NCBI GenBank assembly: GCA_020636255.1
Contig: JACJYE010000006.1
Span: 186,001 to 250,000, forward strand
Source: Lewinellaceae bacterium
GTDB taxonomy: Bacteria > Bacteroidota > Bacteroidia > Chitinophagales > Saprospiraceae
Length of the DNA stretch: 64,000 nucleotides
Direction of reading: 5' to 3'
Shown here: in pieces, positions 62,257 to 64,000 of the stretch
How the letters are laid out: each line of letters opens with the position of its first letter
Numbering within the stretch: position 1 is the stretch's first letter
Translations under genes and position numbers: made by a program
The notes under the pieces: generated by a model
The model's database searches: none
Seen by the model: the letters and a program-made list of their open reading frames with translations, nothing else
Told to the model about the DNA's origin: nothing

Positions 62257-63603
62257 ATGACACCTACGACATACATCCAACAAGGAGATGCCAACCAAAC
62301 GGAAAACCGCCTCGACTATTTCCAGCACCATGAAGGAGAAACCCGCCACTGGATCGAAGAGGATGCCCGGTATTTCCTGCACCAGGCCCTCTCTACCCCT
62401 GTGATGAACGTCGCCAGCCGTACGGAAGGCGCTTATGTTTATGACATGCAGGGTAATAAATACCTGGACCTACATGGCAATGGCGTGCACAACGTCGGAT
62501 TCAGCAACCCGGCGGCCATCGCCGCTGTACAGCGGCAACTGGAAGAACAACTGGCCTTTACGCCGCGCCGTTACACCAATATTCCCGCCATACAACTAGC
62601 TAAAAAACTGGCCCGGCTCGCCCCCGAAGGCCTGGATCGCGTACTCTTCTGCCCCGGTGGCTCCGAGGCCGTCGAAATGGCGGTGATCCTGGCCAAACAG
62701 GTAACCGGCAAGTGGAAGACCATTTCCTTCTGGGATAACTACCACGGCACGACCTACCAGGCGGCCACCATCGGAGGTACCGAACACTTCATGGTAGGCC
62801 AGGGCCCTATGGTCCCCGGCGCCTTCCACGTGGAATTCCCGAACTATTACCGCAACCCCTGGGGGCTTGAAGACAAAGAGGCCATCGACGAGTTATACTT
62901 GCGGCAGATCGAAGTGATCGTACAAAGGCATCCCGACATCGCCTGCATCGTGGGCACGGCCATTACCTCTACTCCGGTTGTCCCTACCACCAACTACTGG
63001 TTACGCGTTCAGGACATCTGCCGCAAACACGACGCCCTGCTCATTTTCGACGAGATCGTCTGCGGGCTAGGGCGCTCGGGCAGGCTCTTTGCCTGCGAGC
63101 ACTACCTGACGCCCGATGTAGTGGTGCTTGGTAAGTCACTGGGCGGCGGGCTGGTGCCTTTTGCCGGCATAATCACCCACGACAAGTACAATGTGTTGCA
63201 GCACCGCTCCATCGGGCATTTTACCCATGAAAAAAACCCGCTATGCAGTGCCGCCGCCCTGGCCACACTGGAATATATCGAGCAGCACCAGTTAGTGGAA
63301 AACGCGGCTCAGCTCGGAGACTACCTTAAAGAACGGCTGCTCGAGCTCAAGGAAGCGTTCCCCATCATAGGCCATATCGAAGGGCGCGGGCTGCACCTGG
63401 CCGTCGACCTGGTCAAAGATCGGCAGACAAAAGAAAGGGCCTTCGAAGCTGCGGAAAAGGCCATGTACGAAAGCATGAAACGAGGGCTGGCCTTTAAACT
63501 GATCGATGGCAACGTCATTGCCATACGCCCGGCACTGATCATAAACAAGGCAGAGGCCGATTTCATCGCCGATACCCTGCGTGAAGTTTTCCAGAACCTT
63601 TAA
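62257..63603 (+). CDS. class III PLP enzyme, (R)-1-hydroxy-2-aminoethylphosphonate ammonia-lyase (PbfA)-like
   Basis: A 448-residue fold-type I PLP enzyme of the class III aminotransferase group, with Asp265 (IFDEIVCG) and the PLP lysine Lys293 (LGKSLGGG). Several blocks match what I recall of PbfA: EEDARYFLHQALSTP, DLHGNGVHNVGF, FTPRRYTNIPAIQLAKKL, GHFTHEKNP and RGLAFKLIDGNVIAIRP. PbfA makes phosphonoacetaldehyde from a hydroxy-aminoethylphosphonate, opening the C-P degradation route. Ordinary omega-aminotransferase function is the alternative. It starts 6 bases after the GDPD-like gene; it has no signal peptide, so it acts in the cytoplasm, and the other enzymes of the run are exported. Confidence 0.75.
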   Translation: MTPTTYIQQGDANQTENRLDYFQHHEGETRHWIEEDARYFLHQALSTPVMNVASRTEGAYVYDMQGNKYLDLHGNGVHNVGFSNPAAIAAVQRQLEEQLAFTPRRYTNIPAIQLAKKLARLAPEGLDRVLFCPGGSEAVEMAVILAKQVTGKWKTISFWDNYHGTTYQAATIGGTEHFMVGQGPMVPGAFHVEFPNYYRNPWGLEDKEAIDELYLRQIEVIVQRHPDIACIVGTAITSTPVVPTTNYWLRVQDICRKHDALLIFDEIVCGLGRSGRLFACEHYLTPDVVVLGKSLGGGLVPFAGIITHDKYNVLQHRSIGHFTHEKNPLCSAAALATLEYIEQHQLVENAAQLGDYLKERLLELKEAFPIIGHIEGRGLHLAVDLVKDRQTKERAFEAAEKAMYESMKRGLAFKLIDGNVIAIRPALIINKAEADFIADTLREVFQNL

Positions 63604-63617
63604 CAAAACGAAAAACC

Positions 63618-64000
63618 ATGTTGCGTTACCTGACTTTATTTTTCCTGCTGACGATCGTCACCGTCCGGCCCCAGGCCCAGCCCATGGGCCAACAGACCGA
63701 AAATGTATTCATCATCACCCTCGACGGCATGCGCTGGCAGGAGTTATACGGAGGCGCGGTGGACAGTCTCATGACGGACCCGGAATACGTAAAGGATACC
63801 GCCCAGTTGCTGGCCCTTTTTGATGCTCCCACGCCAGAGGAGCGCCGCAAAAAGCTCATGCCCTGGTTCTGGAGCACCCTGGCACAAACCGGGCAGCTTT
63901 ACGGCAACAGGTGGCTGGGCAACAAAGTGGATGTCACCAACTTCTTCTGGTTCTCCTACCCTGGCTACAACGAGATACTCACCGGCTACAGCGACCCGCG
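63618..64000 (+). CDS. alkaline-phosphatase-superfamily enzyme, 5' part
   Basis: The first 127 codons only; the gene leaves the window. A signal peptide (LRYLTLFFLLTIVTV, ending near AQP) is followed by NVFIITLDGMRWQELYGG, the first metal-binding Asp motif of the alkaline phosphatase/sulfatase superfamily, and later TNFFWFSYPGYNEILTG, where a Ser or Thr should be the nucleophile. It may be a phosphomonoesterase, phosphodiesterase or, in this context, a phosphonoacetate-hydrolase-like enzyme. It lies 14 bases after the PbfA-like gene and belongs to the same run. Confidence 0.75.
   Translation, partial: MLRYLTLFFLLTIVTVRPQAQPMGQQTENVFIITLDGMRWQELYGGAVDSLMTDPEYVKDTAQLLALFDAPTPEERRKKLMPWFWSTLAQTGQLYGNRWLGNKVDVTNFFWFSYPGYNEILTGYSDP

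Noticed and set aside
1..64000. tRNA, rRNA, riboswitch or CRISPR array
   Set aside because: The intergenic stretches were read for cloverleaf and repeat-spacer patterns; nothing met the standard.

Overview
The window looks like a chromosomal segment of a high-GC, aerobic member of the Bacteroidota. Saprospiria-type bacteria (Lewinella or Phaeodactylibacter relatives) are the best guess from gene style. Supporting signs are a SusC/SusD pair, several secreted proteins with type IX secretion (T9SS) C-terminal sorting domains, many lipoproteins, an OmpA protein with thrombospondin type-3 repeats, WG-repeat and DUF5777 proteins, a general lack of strong Shine-Dalgarno sequences, and family-specific palindromic repeats. 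I saw no tRNA, rRNA, CRISPR array, transposase or prophage.

Layout. 1-1988: two related haem-motif lipoproteins around a DUF5777 barrel. 1989-2714: a gene-free stretch packed with palindromic repeats. 2715-8169: secreted sialidase-like protein, copper-type P-type ATPase, TIM-barrel sugar isomerase/epimerase. 8170-8942: octamer tandem repeat and a broken AraC regulator. 8985-16481: coiled-coil membrane protein, DUF4956 protein, CotH/beta-helix protein, secreted PQQ-type sugar dehydrogenase. 16505-21855: four tightly coupled minus-strand genes, namely a secreted protein of unknown type, an EAD11-like membrane protein, and two exported caspase-like proteases (one ending in a TonB-C domain, the other in a SUMF1/FGE-like domain). 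21956-27252: four overlapping or closely spaced genes for GT-C-like membrane proteins and a DPM1-like GT2, probably surface glycosylation. 27369-33979: type II NADH dehydrogenase, small lipoprotein, PolX-like protein, M28 peptidase, a MITE-like element, MFS transporter. 34019-36028: pullulanase. 36165-44786: BNR lipoprotein and mostly housekeeping genes (pruA, YjjG-type HAD phosphatase, coaD, purE), plus a nicotinate phosphoribosyltransferase-like protein without its catalytic core next to a NrtR-like Nudix regulator. 44907-52389: OmpA/TSP3 protein, subtilase lipoprotein, secreted reprolysin-like protease, endosialidase-chaperone-like surface protein. 52820-64000: a SusC/SusD pair followed by a compact run of phosphorus-related enzymes.

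Two regions could be undescribed systems. The first is the 52.8-64.0 kb locus. Here SusC/SusD precede two metallophosphoesterases, a GDPD/PI-PLC-like enzyme, a class III PLP enzyme that closely resembles (R)-1-hydroxy-2-aminoethylphosphonate ammonia-lyase (PbfA), and the start of an alkaline-phosphatase-superfamily enzyme. Together they suggest SusCD uptake and breakdown of organophosphate or phosphonate compounds. The second is the 16.5-21.9 kb operon, which combines an effector-associated (EAD11-like) membrane protein with two caspase-like proteases and resembles a conflict or cell-death module.

Other odd points are a PolX protein whose polymerase aspartates are all replaced while its PHP nuclease motifs are intact, a 152-bp palindromic element flanked by an 8-bp direct repeat, and one dispersed repeat family with six copies or fragments at gene junctions.
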